64,000 nucleotides of DNA from Pseudomonas sp. 8O (GCF_902506495.1 NZ_LR733264.1:1736771-1800770); one strand, 5' to 3'. Shown: positions 19,232 to 28,356, numbered from the stretch's first letter. Made by a program: numbers and translations. The notes: a model not told the origin generated them from the sequence alone.

Positions 19232-19585
19232 ATGACCCCCACCAGCAAGCTCGACAAGATCCTCGCCGAAGCCCAGCAACGCCGCGAAACCAGCTACAGG
19301 GAAAAGGCGCTGCGCATGTACCCGCACATCTGCGGCCGTTGCGGCCGCGAATTCAGCTGCAAGCGCCTGAGCGAGCTGACCGTGCACCACCGCGACCACA
19401 ACCACGACAACAACCCGGAGGACGGCTCCAACTGGGAGTTGCTGTGCCTGTACTGCCACGACAACGAGCACCAGCGCCAGGTCGATCTGCACTACCAGAA
19501 GGAAGAAGCTGCCAGCGCAGGCGCTGGCAGCAAGGTCACGCACAAGGGCCTGGCCGGGCTGGCCGATCTGCTGAAAAAGTCCTGA
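19232..19585 (+). CDS. yajD: YajD-like HNH nuclease family protein
   Basis: 117 residues with two zinc-binding pairs (CGRC near residue 34, CLYC near 75) and the HNH-type core HHRDHNHDNNPEDGSNWELL, closely matching E. coli YajD. A metal-dependent nuclease fold is expected; the biological role is unknown. ATG 19232 is preferred; an in-frame GTG at 19220 would add four residues. No ribosome site is obvious. It converges on the TonB receptor gene with a 3-bp gap. Confidence 0.85.
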   Translation: MTPTSKLDKILAEAQQRRETSYREKALRMYPHICGRCGREFSCKRLSELTVHHRDHNHDNNPEDGSNWELLCLYCHDNEHQRQVDLHYQKEEAASAGAGSKVTHKGLAGLADLLKKS

Positions 19586-19588
19586 GCC

Positions 19589-22147
19589 TCAGAAGAATCT
19601 CGTGACACTGATCTTGGCATTGCGCCCCTGGCTATAGACCCGATCACCACTGAGTGCTGGTTGATAGGAACGATTGAACAGATTGTCCACCACGAAGTTT
19701 ACCTCGGTGCCTTTCAAGCCAGCCTGCAGGGGTATCCAGCTGGCAAATACTCGATGAGTGTCATAACTGGCATTGTCGAAGTGATCGTAAAAGGTATCCC
19801 CTACCGAACTGCCCATACCCCCGGAATATTTATCGCTGGGCAGTCGGTCGGTCTTGCGCACGAACTCGCCCTGCCAACCCAGCCGCATATCCGCCTCGGG
19901 AATTTTCACGCCCAAAGTAGCCACCCATTTCGCAGGCTGAATACCTCGCGCCCAGACATCCGGCCCCCACGGATTGGTATAAGCCCCCTCATGCTCACCG
20001 CTCATCCACGAATAGGACAAGGCAGCGAATACACGGGCGCTGTCATAGAAGCTCTCGACCTCGAACCCCTCGATGGTCAGGTCGCCAATATTGCGATAGT
20101 TACCCTGAGGCAAGTAGGCACCGCAGTTGCCCGACAGAGTACCGTCGCTAGCGGCCTGTTCCGCACAGCCGACGCCCACGTTCTTGAAGATTTCGTCCTT
20201 GATCTCGTTACGAAACAACGTGGTACGGACCTGCAGGCTGTCGCCATCGACCAGAAGATCACCCAGGTTGACCACGCTACCGAAACGCAAGGCATGGATT
20301 CGCTCGGGGTCGAGATCGCGGCTGGTTGCAGGTCGAGTCGTACTGTTCTGCACTTCGTACTGCTCATCGATCAGCGGAGCGCGCCAGGTCTGCGTGTAAT
20401 CGGCAAAGAAGCCCAGCTGCTCGGTGGCACGCCAGAATAACGAAAGACGTGGAGACCAGCCCGAGTAGCTCTGGCTGCTGTAATCATGCCCTCTGGCACT
20501 GTTGTCATAGACGGGAGCCAGATTGGGCTCACCCTCATTGCGGACACTGTCGAAACGCATCGATGGCGTAATCGTCAGCGGGCCGTAGTCGATCGCATCC
20601 TGCACGTAGAAACTGTGCGTCAATTGCTCGCCGCTAGGCATGAAGGTCGGCTGAAAGCGTCCGAAGTTGTAATTGGCATTGTTGTAGGTGCTGGTGTCGA
20701 TAGACATCAGGGTATCGCGGTTGTGCTTGCGCCATGCGCCACCCAAGGTCAGTGCATGGGCAAGTGCGCCCGTGTCGAAGCGACTGGTATTACGCAACTC
20801 GGCGACCTTGTCCCGGTATACGGTATCCATTTTTCGCCCACCGGTTGCGACCTGCACGAACGCATTTTGCTCACGCTCGTCGACCTGCTCGACCTTGGAC
20901 TGCGCATAGCTGAAGGTCAAATCGACCCAGGGGTTATCCAGTGGCTGGAAGTGGTACTTGCTCGCCCATGTCGTGTCGATGGTTTCCCGGTGGGCCAGGA
21001 AACGACGCAACGCCCCCTCGTAACCGTACTGGTTGATATTGCTCTGGGTCGGAGGCGTCGGGTAACTGGCAGAAGAAAACGGCGTCCACCTCGTGCTTTT
21101 CGAGCGCGACCAGGAAAGGTTGAAGTCATGTTCCTCGGTAGGATGCAGGTTGAGCTTGAACAAGCCGGCATCCAGGTCCTGGGCCGTGTTCGGCAAACGC
21201 TGCGGATTGATCGGGTAGCGCTTGTCCGGGTCAGCAATGGTATCGGCGAGCTTGATATCCCGTCCGTCACGCCCGGTCAGATAGAGCAGTGAATCTGCAA
21301 AGCCGTCATCGGTTCGACCATACACCGCACCGCTGTATATCTTCTGCTGATCATTGCTGTGATAGCCGTACTTGAGCATGGCACCCGCGTTGCGGCCTTC
21401 CTGCAGCAAGTCCTGTGCATCCTTGGTCTCCATATGAACGGTGCCACCAAACCCACCATTACCGGTAAATACCGAGTGAGGCCCCTTGTCCACCTCAATG
21501 CTTTTGATCAGCTCAGGCTCGATGAACACCGTCCCCTGCTGATAGCGCTCGAAACCGCTCTTGGTCGCACCATCCAGGGTGAAGGGAACATCCTCCGCAT
21601 CACCCAATCCCCAGATATTCATGGTCTGGCCGCCCGGTTTCGGCGAGCCCCCCATGCTCACACCTGGCAGGGTCTGCAACAGGCTGGGAACATTATCAGC
21701 CTGGCGCTGCTCGATTTCCCTGCTGGTCAAGGTCGAACGCCCGACATTGCTGGAGTCGACGTGACGACCATCACCCACGATGCTCACCGAACCCAGCTCG
21801 ATGGTATTTTCATCCCGCGCCGTGACGGCCTGCTGGCGCACCACGAAACCACCCGGGGTTACCACCAATTCAAGACCACTGCCTGACAGCAACTGGTGCA
21901 GCGCCTCTACTGGTTCGTAGTGCCCACGCAGCGCACGTCCTTGCAGCCCTTGCACCTGATCGCTCTCGAAAAAAATCTGCAGCTGTCCTTGGCGGGCCAG
22001 GGCTGTCAACGCGCTACCCATGGGTTGAGCGGCAAGATCGAAGTCACGCGGCTGCGCCTGAACGATCGTGCTCATCAGGCAACCGATCATCAGTGCGGCA
22101 CCAGCAGGTGTGCATCTGCGGTCATGTGGCAAAAGGCGGGTTTTCAT
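19589..22147 (-). CDS. TonB-dependent receptor with STN signalling domain, HasR/heme-type
   Basis: 852 residues. A signal peptide ends near TIVQA. An STN (secretin/TonB short N-terminal) domain follows at about residues 30-95 (FDLAAQPMGSALTALARQGQ), then a plug domain (about 130-250, with DVPFTLDGATKSG) and a beta barrel ending in a C-terminal aromatic residue (ISVTRFF). The STN domain marks receptors that signal to an anti-sigma factor, and the next two upstream genes are exactly those partners. The plug motifs recall hemophore/heme receptors, so heme import is my best guess; a siderophore cannot be excluded. ATG 22147 has GGAG 6 nt upstream, favoured over GTG 22159. Confidence 0.88.
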   Translation of the reverse strand: MKTRLLPHDRRCTPAGAALMIGCLMSTIVQAQPRDFDLAAQPMGSALTALARQGQLQIFFESDQVQGLQGRALRGHYEPVEALHQLLSGSGLELVVTPGGFVVRQQAVTARDENTIELGSVSIVGDGRHVDSSNVGRSTLTSREIEQRQADNVPSLLQTLPGVSMGGSPKPGGQTMNIWGLGDAEDVPFTLDGATKSGFERYQQGTVFIEPELIKSIEVDKGPHSVFTGNGGFGGTVHMETKDAQDLLQEGRNAGAMLKYGYHSNDQQKIYSGAVYGRTDDGFADSLLYLTGRDGRDIKLADTIADPDKRYPINPQRLPNTAQDLDAGLFKLNLHPTEEHDFNLSWSRSKSTRWTPFSSASYPTPPTQSNINQYGYEGALRRFLAHRETIDTTWASKYHFQPLDNPWVDLTFSYAQSKVEQVDEREQNAFVQVATGGRKMDTVYRDKVAELRNTSRFDTGALAHALTLGGAWRKHNRDTLMSIDTSTYNNANYNFGRFQPTFMPSGEQLTHSFYVQDAIDYGPLTITPSMRFDSVRNEGEPNLAPVYDNSARGHDYSSQSYSGWSPRLSLFWRATEQLGFFADYTQTWRAPLIDEQYEVQNSTTRPATSRDLDPERIHALRFGSVVNLGDLLVDGDSLQVRTTLFRNEIKDEIFKNVGVGCAEQAASDGTLSGNCGAYLPQGNYRNIGDLTIEGFEVESFYDSARVFAALSYSWMSGEHEGAYTNPWGPDVWARGIQPAKWVATLGVKIPEADMRLGWQGEFVRKTDRLPSDKYSGGMGSSVGDTFYDHFDNASYDTHRVFASWIPLQAGLKGTEVNFVVDNLFNRSYQPALSGDRVYSQGRNAKISVTRFF

Positions 22148-22244
22148 CCAGATCTCCACTGCTTACGACACCACCACGGCATGAGGTGGTCGGAATGGGA
22201 GACGGTTAAATGATAAAAACCCGCATATGCGAATGAAAATATTT

Positions 22245-23195
22245 TTAATTTTTCGCTTTCACCACTCGAATGCTGCCATCACCCGAACGTTCGAGCGCTA
22301 CAGGCAACATGACTGGCAACGCCGCAAGAAAATCATCAGGCCGCGCAAGGTCAACGCTACCGGAAACCTGTCTATTGGCCAGAGAAGCATCACCGAGTGA
22401 GACTGGAGCAGCACGATACTGCGACAGTTCATCCAGCAATTGCGCCAATGGCAATTGCTGAAAAATCAGACGCCCCGAGCGCCAGCTGGCTACCTCATCC
22501 TCGGCGACCCGCGAACGCAGCAGTTCGTCACGAGTCTGATCGTAGACCGCGCGATCTCCTGCCTGCAGCTCCGTCAGCGCTGCACCCTCCTGCGGATGCA
22601 GGGCGACTCGCCCCTGTTCCACGGTCACGATCAGATGCTCGCTACCACGACGTACATCGAAACGCGTTCCGAGCACCTGTACGCTGCCCTCCCCGACCTG
22701 CACATGAAAGGGCCGCCGCTCATCCCTGGCCACGCTGAAATACGCCTGCCCCTGCAAAAGCTCGACCTCGCGTCGATCCGGTAGCAGGCGAACCTCCAGG
22801 CGGGTGTTGCGATTGAGATGAATATGGCTTCCATCACCCAGGGTCACCTCGCGCGGCTCCGTGGAACTGCTGACCCGGGTGAGCTCCACATCCTGCGGGC
22901 TATCCAGCCAGACAGGCAGCAAGGCCAGCAATCCAAGGCAGGCTGCCACGGCCAACGAGCGCCAACGCGGACGGCGCAACGGGCGAGTCACACAAGCTTG
23001 TGACCTGGGCAGATGGGCCATGTCCTGCCAAAGCAACTGCAGATCGGCGAAAGCCTGGGCATTGGCAGGATCAGCCGCAAGCCAGGCCTGAAAGCGAACC
23101 TCGTCCTGTGCATCGAACGCGTCACCACTGCGGCGGGCGAACCAGGTGGCCGCCTGCTCATCAGGCAGCATCACATCGATTCGGTTCTCGCTCAT
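22245..23195 (-). CDS. FecR-family anti-sigma factor
   Basis: 316 residues. The N-terminal DUF4880-type cytoplasmic region contains AATWFARRSG and FQAWLAADPANAQAFADL. One membrane segment lies near 80-98 (LAVAACLGLLALLPVWL), and a FecR periplasmic domain follows (GDGSHIHLNRNTRLEV, VQVLGTRFDVR). It transmits the receptor's occupancy signal to the ECF sigma factor. Its ATG overlaps the sigma stop codon by 4 bp. The receptor gene starts 97 bp downstream, so the order sigma, anti-sigma, receptor matches the fec/has arrangement. Confidence 0.92.
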   Translation of the reverse strand: MSENRIDVMLPDEQAATWFARRSGDAFDAQDEVRFQAWLAADPANAQAFADLQLLWQDMAHLPRSQACVTRPLRRPRWRSLAVAACLGLLALLPVWLDSPQDVELTRVSSSTEPREVTLGDGSHIHLNRNTRLEVRLLPDRREVELLQGQAYFSVARDERRPFHVQVGEGSVQVLGTRFDVRRGSEHLIVTVEQGRVALHPQEGAALTELQAGDRAVYDQTRDELLRSRVAEDEVASWRSGRLIFQQLPLAQLLDELSQYRAAPVSLGDASLANRQVSGSVDLARPDDFLAALPVMLPVALERSGDGSIRVVKAKN

Positions 23196-23716
23196 TGCTG
23201 ATCCATCCCGGTCTCACGTGCCAGCTGCTGCTTGCAATGCAACAAGGCGGCGGCAATGTGCTTCTCCACCATGCTCAAGGAAATGCCCATACGCGCCGCC
23301 ACCTGACTTTGTGACAGGCCTTCGAAACGGTGAAGAATCAGAGCTTCGCGTCGCCTGGGCGGCAGATCCTCCAACGCCCGAGCCAATTGTCGCAGCCGCT
23401 GCTGCTGATCGAGGCGCTCCAGTGGGCTCGGCTGTAGCGCTGCGGTATCTGCAATCACCTCCAAGGGCTCGATTTGCCCCTGACGTTGCTGGCGGCGCCA
23501 GTGATCACGCAACAGGTTGCGGGCAATATGAAAAAGGAAGGCGCGAGGCTGTTCAACCCCGTTGCGATCACGCCAGCCTAACCACTGGGCGAACGCATCC
23601 TGAGCCAGATCAGCGGCATCGGCCTGACTCTCCAGACGCTTGCGAAAGAAACGCGTCAGCTCTGCATGAACACTGCGGTAAACGGAAGAGAAGGTGCCGC
23701 GAAACTGCTCATCCAT
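23192..23716 (-). CDS. ECF sigma factor, FecI/HasI-like
   Basis: 174 residues with a sigma-70 region 2 (DAADLAQDAFAQWL, HIARNLLRDHWRR) and region 4 (LEDLPPRRREALILHRFEGL, then SQSQVAARMGISLSMVEKHI). It is expected to direct transcription of the iron/heme receptor when released by the anti-sigma factor. I chose ATG 23716, giving the usual FecI-like length; the open frame extends 26 codons further upstream without family resemblance. The Fur box at 23797-23815 lies about 80 bp upstream, indicating iron repression. Confidence 0.9.
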   Translation of the reverse strand: MDEQFRGTFSSVYRSVHAELTRFFRKRLESQADAADLAQDAFAQWLGWRDRNGVEQPRAFLFHIARNLLRDHWRRQQRQGQIEPLEVIADTAALQPSPLERLDQQQRLRQLARALEDLPPRRREALILHRFEGLSQSQVAARMGISLSMVEKHIAAALLHCKQQLARETGMDQQ

Positions 23717-23796
23717 GGACGGCACCACCGGGCAAGGTGCCACAGACTGCCTGCACGAGACCACCTGACTGCAAAAGGCGCCCGAAGGCGCCAATT

Positions 23797-23815
23797 AATG
23801 ATAATAAATATCATT
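23797..23815 (-). promoter_or_regulatory. Fur box upstream of the ECF sigma gene
   Basis: AATGATAATAAATATCATT has perfect 7-bp inverted arms (AATGATA/TATCATT) and matches the AT-rich GATAAT-type Fur consensus well. Its place ahead of an ECF sigma/FecR/TonB receptor set fits iron-starvation control. Confidence 0.82.
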
Positions 23816-23843
23816 TAACAGTGGTTTTCATATGCAAGTCAAC

Positions 23844-25070
23844 TCATCGCAGCAGCCGCGTATCCAAGGTATTCGAAGGACCACCGATGACATTCTCGGT
23901 GATGTCGATGAAGTCCTGGGTGCTGACCTTGTCCAGACGCATCAGCCCACGGGTGACGTCGTCCAGCGACAAGTTGCCCTTGTCCTTGGTCTTCTGCCGG
24001 ATTTCCCGGTCCAGCTCCTGCAACAGCAGCACCGCACGCGCAGTGACAGCGCCGCTGGCATTGTCGGTACGCAGGCTGTTGACCGGTTTGCTCCAGCGAA
24101 TCAGCTGCTCGCGGATCTTCTGATAGCGGTCTTCGCTGATACCGCCCGCGCGGCGCATCAATTCGATGGCGTAGTACTCGGCCAGGCCTTCGGCGATCCA
24201 GTCACTGCGCTCGCGACCATAGATGCGGCCGAATACGTGCACCAGTTCGTGTACCAGCGAGCTGGTGCCGTTCTCGCTGACCAATGGACGGTCGGCGTGC
24301 ATGTAGTAGGAATTGGCCGCCGACAGGCCGCCACGCCACATCGGATCGCCAGCGCCGACGATCAGCAGTTTGTCCGGATCACGCGGGAACACCTGCTGCA
24401 TCTGCGGCCAGACGAAGGTCAGGAACGTCATGATATCCATGCGCCGCATGCCCTCGCCGATTGGCGCGGAGATGGCAATTTCGGTATCGCCCAGACGAGT
24501 ACGGCGGGTACCCAGCTTGCCAGCCAGCATCCAGCCGGTCGGGCGGTCGAACCTGCGCTGCGGGTTGTCGATGCGAAAGCGGTTCTTGCCGATGCGCGGC
24601 CAGCCGGTCTCGACGCTCTTCCAGCCCTTGGGCAGATCGAACTGCAGGCGCGCCACCAGCTCGGTCTTGTCCTGCTGATCGAGCTTGGCCGCCGGAATCA
24701 GGTCGTCGCCCCTGAGCAGTGCCCAGTCGTCGGTCATCCTGGCGTCGTAACGCCCTGGCTTGCGTTCGCTGTCGATCAGCACGCGGTAGCTCAGTACGCT
24801 CTTGCCCTCGCCCGGCTGCCACTTGCCGCGCCCGGCAGCCTCCTGCGACCACTGGCCGTCAGCCTCGAAATCACTGAAACGTTCGTCTTCGCCAAGATTG
24901 AAGTCGAGGCTGCGCACCCGCTCACCTTTTTCCAGGGTGATGCTGACTTCCGCCTGATTACTCTCGGGCAGAAAGCGCACCCGGTAATCCAGATCGACCT
25001 TCTGCGTGGCGGCGAAGGCCGGCAGGCTCAGCAGCAGCAGAGGCGCGTACAACGGCAAGCGAAGAGACAT
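23844..25070 (-). CDS. Periplasmic gluzincin metallopeptidase (M61-like)
   Basis: 408 residues. A signal peptide (LRLPLYAPLLLLSLPAFA) is followed by a beta-rich N-terminal half. The zinc motif HELVH is at residues 274-278, with GLAEYY about 20 residues later providing the third ligand glutamate. This HExxH...E layout is the gluzincin pattern of aminopeptidase N/M61-type enzymes. The substrate is unknown. ATG 25070 begins the signal peptide; a longer open frame to 25175 adds an unlikely N-terminus. It is on the same strand as ycgN (102-bp gap). Confidence 0.82.
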   Translation of the reverse strand: MSLRLPLYAPLLLLSLPAFAATQKVDLDYRVRFLPESNQAEVSITLEKGERVRSLDFNLGEDERFSDFEADGQWSQEAAGRGKWQPGEGKSVLSYRVLIDSERKPGRYDARMTDDWALLRGDDLIPAAKLDQQDKTELVARLQFDLPKGWKSVETGWPRIGKNRFRIDNPQRRFDRPTGWMLAGKLGTRRTRLGDTEIAISAPIGEGMRRMDIMTFLTFVWPQMQQVFPRDPDKLLIVGAGDPMWRGGLSAANSYYMHADRPLVSENGTSSLVHELVHVFGRIYGRERSDWIAEGLAEYYAIELMRRAGGISEDRYQKIREQLIRWSKPVNSLRTDNASGAVTARAVLLLQELDREIRQKTKDKGNLSLDDVTRGLMRLDKVSTQDFIDITENVIGGPSNTLDTRLLR

Positions 25071-25171
25071 CGAGCAAAACTCCTGATGCAGGGCGTGGCA
25101 ACGTATGACAGCTGCGCCACAGGGCAAATTCCATGGACGGGGGACAGATTTGCCACGAAGCAGCGCGGCAA

Positions 25172-25621
25172 TCAACCCGCGCGGAAAATCAGATGATCTT
25201 CCCAGTCGTCTTCGGCCACGCTGTTCTCACTGAGCATGCGCCCCGACTGGGAGATGCGTTCGGCGTGCACAGCGTCAGGGTCGCCGCTGACCAGATGGTG
25301 CCAATGCGGCAGGTCCTTGCCTTCGCTGACCAGGCGATAAGCACAGGTCGGCGGCAGCCACTGGAACTGATCGGCCTGCGCCGGGGTAAGCTGAATGCAG
25401 TCGGGCACATGTTTGACCCGGTTGGGGTAATCGCTGCAGCGACAGGTCTGCAGGTCCAGCAATTTGCAGGCGATGCGCGTGTAGTAGACGGCGCCGTCGT
25501 CTTCGTCCTCGAGCTTCTGCAGGCAGCACAGGCCACAACCGTCGCACAGCGATTCCCACTCGCCCTGATCGAGTTGGGCGAGGGTCTTGCGTTTCCAGAA
25601 GGGTTCGAGGTCAGCAGCCAT
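25172..25621 (-). CDS. ycgN: YcgN family cysteine-cluster protein (UPF0260)
   Basis: 149 residues. Conserved cysteines occur in [17 protein letters not shown] (near 26-42), [24 protein letters not shown] and PTCAYRLV, which together define the YkgJ/YcgN zinc/iron-chelating cysteine cluster family. The length equals that of E. coli YcgN. The function is not established. It is separated from the hydroxyacid dehydrogenase gene upstream by 183 bp containing a strong inverted repeat. Confidence 0.9.
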   Translation of the reverse strand: MAADLEPFWKRKTLAQLDQGEWESLCDGCGLCCLQKLEDEDDGAVYYTRIACKLLDLQTCRCSDYPNRVKHVPDCIQLTPAQADQFQWLPPTCAYRLVSEGKDLPHWHHLVSGDPDAVHAERISQSGRMLSENSVAEDDWEDHLIFRAG

Positions 25622-25743
25622 GGCAGCAGTATGTACTCAGGCGAAAAAAGCGCGGCAGTCTAGCTTGAGGCCCAGCCCCGGCCAAGCAGCGCATGCCGAA
25701 CGGCGCCATCAGGGATTGATCGTACGAGCCGGTCATCGCCGCT

Positions 25744-25797
25744 GGCGGGTTGCACCCGCCCTGCAGACCTGCACCCTTAGGGCGGGTGCAACCCGCC
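25744..25797. repeat. Perfect 19-bp inverted repeat between genes
   Basis: GGCGGGTTGCACCCGCCCT (25744-25762) and its exact reverse complement (25779-25797) flank a 16-nt spacer. Each arm is itself partly palindromic (GGCGGGT...ACCCGCC). It stands 7 bp after the stop codon of the hydroxyacid dehydrogenase gene (minus strand). It may serve as a terminator-like or intergenic repeat element; no T-run follows. Confidence 0.7.
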
Positions 25798-25804
25798 AAG
25801 TGCC

Positions 25805-26737
25805 TCAATAACCGCGGGCGAAATCCACTTCACCCCGTAACGGCTCTCCCGTTTGCCAGCGCACCAGGTTGTCGATGAAAAGCTCACTCATAAGCGCCGG
25901 ATCGGTAGGCGCCGAGCTGTGGCCGGTGAGCAGCAGACGCGGCGCTGTCCAGAATGCATGACCGGGCGGCAGCGGCTCTTCGCGACAGACGTCGATCACC
26001 GCGCCGGCCAACTGATTGCGCTCGAGCGCGGCCACCAGATCGGCATCGACCACGGCGACACCGCGCCCGGCATTGATCAGCACCGCTTCTGGGCGGAAAT
26101 GGGCAAGCAGCCGGGCATCGTACAGATCGTGTGTTGCCGGCGTGTCCGGCAGCAGGTTGACCACGTAATCGGCCCAGGCGACCAGATGAGGTAGCTGCTC
26201 CATGGCCGCCACTTCGAGAAAAGGCGCCTGCTCACGCGCCTGGCTGGCGACACCACGCAGCGCCACGCCGAAGGGCTGGAGGAAATCGGCGACGGCCTGA
26301 CCGATATCACCGCAACCTACCACCAGCACCCGGCGCCCACGCAGGCTGCGCGGCAAGCCGTGATCCCAACGCTGCTCGACCTGCGCCGCCAGCCGGGCCA
26401 ACAGGCGCCGCTCATGCGCAAGCATATGCCCCAGCACGTATTCGGCCATCACCTGACCGAAGATGCCGACGGCGCGGGTCAGACGGTAGTCACGCGGCAG
26501 TCCTTCCGCCAGCAGCGGCGTGATACCGGCCCAGGTCGACTGCAGCCACTGCGGGCGCGCTCCGTCGCGCAACAAGGGCGCGAGCAGGTCGGGCTGCCCC
26601 AGCCACAGGTCGCAGTCGCCGGCTAGCGCACGCAGTTGTTCCAGCTGTGCGCCGGCGACCAGTTGCAGTTCAGGGCAGGCGCTGCGAATGCGCTCGGCAT
26701 AGAACGCATGGGCCCCTTCGGCGATCAGCAGGCGCAT
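25805..26737 (-). CDS. D-2-hydroxyacid dehydrogenase, glyoxylate/hydroxypyruvate reductase type
   Basis: 310 residues. The Rossmann motif GCGDIGQ is near residues 142-148. The catalytic set can be read as Arg in NAGRGVAVVD, Glu in CREEPLPP and His in TGHSSAPT. The short N-terminal domain and length fit the GhrA-like branch that reduces glyoxylate or hydroxypyruvate with NAD(P)H in the cytoplasm. It is the only gene between the 19-bp inverted repeat and a dispersed structured repeat, so it is likely monocistronic. Confidence 0.88.
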   Translation of the reverse strand: MRLLIAEGAHAFYAERIRSACPELQLVAGAQLEQLRALAGDCDLWLGQPDLLAPLLRDGARPQWLQSTWAGITPLLAEGLPRDYRLTRAVGIFGQVMAEYVLGHMLAHERRLLARLAAQVEQRWDHGLPRSLRGRRVLVVGCGDIGQAVADFLQPFGVALRGVASQAREQAPFLEVAAMEQLPHLVAWADYVVNLLPDTPATHDLYDARLLAHFRPEAVLINAGRGVAVVDADLVAALERNQLAGAVIDVCREEPLPPGHAFWTAPRLLLTGHSSAPTDPALMSELFIDNLVRWQTGEPLRGEVDFARGY

Positions 26738-26744
26738 GGTTTAC

Positions 26745-26932
26745 CAGGCCGTTGAAAAACTACCTCGGCTTTGGCTTCCTGCGTCGCTCTACCTCCTGCA
26801 TCCATGCAGTCGTGCGTTGGCAATACTGCGTTAAAAACAGCCTCAAAATGCTCATTTACAGCATGTAAACTGCGCTTTTTCGGCTGTTTCTGCCTTGTCT
26901 TGCCTGCCTCGCCTACGTTTTTCAAGGGCCTG
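26745..26932. repeat. Dispersed structured repeat, copy 1
   Basis: This 188-bp element has terminal inverted repeats (CAGGCCGTTGAAAAAC at 26745-26760; GTTTTTCAAGGGCCTG at 26917-26932, one mismatch). An inner stem pairs AAACAGCC (26835-26842) with GGCTGTTT (26882-26889) around TTTAC-AGCAT-GTAAA. One end touches the ycgL stop codon (26933-26935). The same architecture recurs at 51285-51453 and 61347-61487. Confidence 0.85.
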
Positions 26933-27226
26933 TCATACCGGATCGTTACGGCGCAGCAGTTCATCGGGCAGGTGCTGAATGTACTCCTCCTCGGGAGGCG
27001 GCATCTGCAGGTGATAGCCCTGCTTGTCGAGGTTTTCCAGCACGGTGGCGATGTCTTCCCGAGACAACTGCCGCTCCGGGCTGAGCACCAGATCGAAGGC
27101 GTGCGCAGGCGGTCCGAAAACGGCGAGCAGCCCCTCAGGCACACGCTTCAGGGCATCGGCCTTGAGCACGTAGAGATACATCTCGTTCTTGCGCGGGCTT
27201 TTATAGATGGAGCAGATACGTTTCAC
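26933..27226 (-). CDS. ycgL: YcgL domain protein
   Basis: 97 residues. It begins [20 protein letters not shown] and contains [11 protein letters not shown] and the family's C-terminal acidic QMPPPEEE segment, matching the YcgL/UPF0745 family. The function is not established. Its start overlaps the stop of the RNase D gene by 4 bp (ATGA), an arrangement conserved in pseudomonads that suggests translational coupling. The dispersed repeat begins immediately after its stop. Confidence 0.9.
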   Translation of the reverse strand: MKRICSIYKSPRKNEMYLYVLKADALKRVPEGLLAVFGPPAHAFDLVLSPERQLSREDIATVLENLDKQGYHLQMPPPEEEYIQHLPDELLRRNDPV

Positions 27227-28356
27227 GCGGATTCTCCTTCAGCGGCCAGGCAGTCAAGCAGCGCCTGCCCCATCAACTCCCGGCGCCAGCCGCGCAGGGA
27301 GTCGGGCAATTGATAAGGGCCATTGGGATAGCCGCTTTTCAGCAAAGCCTCCAGGGTTTTCTTGCGCAGCATCAGTTCGGGCACGATATCCAGGCGCTCG
27401 CCCTCACGCTGGCCGACGGCGCGCAGCTTCTTCAGCAAGGCCGAGGCTTCGATTGGCAGCGGCTCGGGCAAGGCTTCGGGCCATTGCTCGGGCGGCAATG
27501 CGGCCGCCTCACGAATCAGCTGCAGCAGCGTCTCTCCATCCTGACGCACGGTTTTCGGGTGCATGTCCTCGATACGCGCCAGCGCCACCAGGTTATCTGG
27601 CTGGGTACGTGCCAGCGGCCACAACGAATGCTCACGCAAAACGCGATTGCGTGGCTGGTTGCGCGCACGCGCCTCGCGCTCACGCCAGGCGCACAGCGCG
27701 CGCAGCACAGCCTGCTGCTGACGCGAGAGTTTCCAGGCCAGCTTGGCATCGCGCCAGGCGTCTTCCGGCGCGACTTCACGCCCGAGATTGGCGACCAGAT
27801 CGGCACCATCCGCCAGAATCCACTCGACCTTCTGCGGCGCCAGGCGAGTCATCAGGGCGTGGTATACCTCGACGAGATGCAGCACGTCCTCGGCGGCGTA
27901 GCGCACCTGCAGTTCGGACAGCGGCCGCTGCAACCAGTCGGAGCGGGTTTCGCCCTTGGGCAATTCGATATCGAGCAAGGCCTGCACCAGGCGCGAGTAG
28001 CCCATGGAGAAGCCGAGGTTGAGGTAACCAGCCGCCAGCTGCGTATCGAACAGCGGTGCCGGCAGGCTGCCGGTCAGGCGGAGAAAGACCTCCAGGTCCT
28101 CACTGCACGAGTGCAGCACCTTGACCACGCTCGGCGCTTCGAGCAGCGCGGCGAACGGCCGCCAGTCGCTGATACGCAAGGGGTCGATCAGATAGGCGCC
28201 ATCGCCACCGCTGACCTGCAGCAACCCGGCGATGGGATAGAAGGTGTCGACGCGCATGAACTCGGTGTCCAGCGCGACGAAGGGCAGCGCCTGCCAGGCG
28301 GCGCAATGCTCGGCCAGGCTGGCGTCGTCGAGAATCCAGTGAATGTCGTTAGCCAC
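27223..28356 (-). CDS. rnd: Ribonuclease D
   Basis: 377 residues. A DEDD-type 3'-5' exonuclease domain is present, with LDTEFMR (Asp30, Glu32), [18 protein letters not shown] and the [10 protein letters not shown] motif. One or two HRDC-type helical domains follow ([20 protein letters not shown]; region 210-370). It trims the 3' ends of tRNA and other small RNA precursors. I chose the GTG at 28356 because GGGAGAG lies upstream and it gives the conserved N-terminus ([10 protein letters not shown]). It is divergent from the strictosidine-synthase-like gene and coupled to ycgL. Confidence 0.92.
   Translation of the reverse strand: MANDIHWILDDASLAEHCAAWQALPFVALDTEFMRVDTFYPIAGLLQVSGGDGAYLIDPLRISDWRPFAALLEAPSVVKVLHSCSEDLEVFLRLTGSLPAPLFDTQLAAGYLNLGFSMGYSRLVQALLDIELPKGETRSDWLQRPLSELQVRYAAEDVLHLVEVYHALMTRLAPQKVEWILADGADLVANLGREVAPEDAWRDAKLAWKLSRQQQAVLRALCAWREREARARNQPRNRVLREHSLWPLARTQPDNLVALARIEDMHPKTVRQDGETLLQLIREAAALPPEQWPEALPEPLPIEASALLKKLRAVGQREGERLDIVPELMLRKKTLEALLKSGYPNGPYQLPDSLRGWRRELMGQALLDCLAAEGESA

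Noticed and set aside
25071..25175. 35-codon N-terminal extension of the gluzincin peptidase
   Set aside because: It would place the clear signal peptide inside the protein; ATG 25070 begins exactly at the signal peptide.
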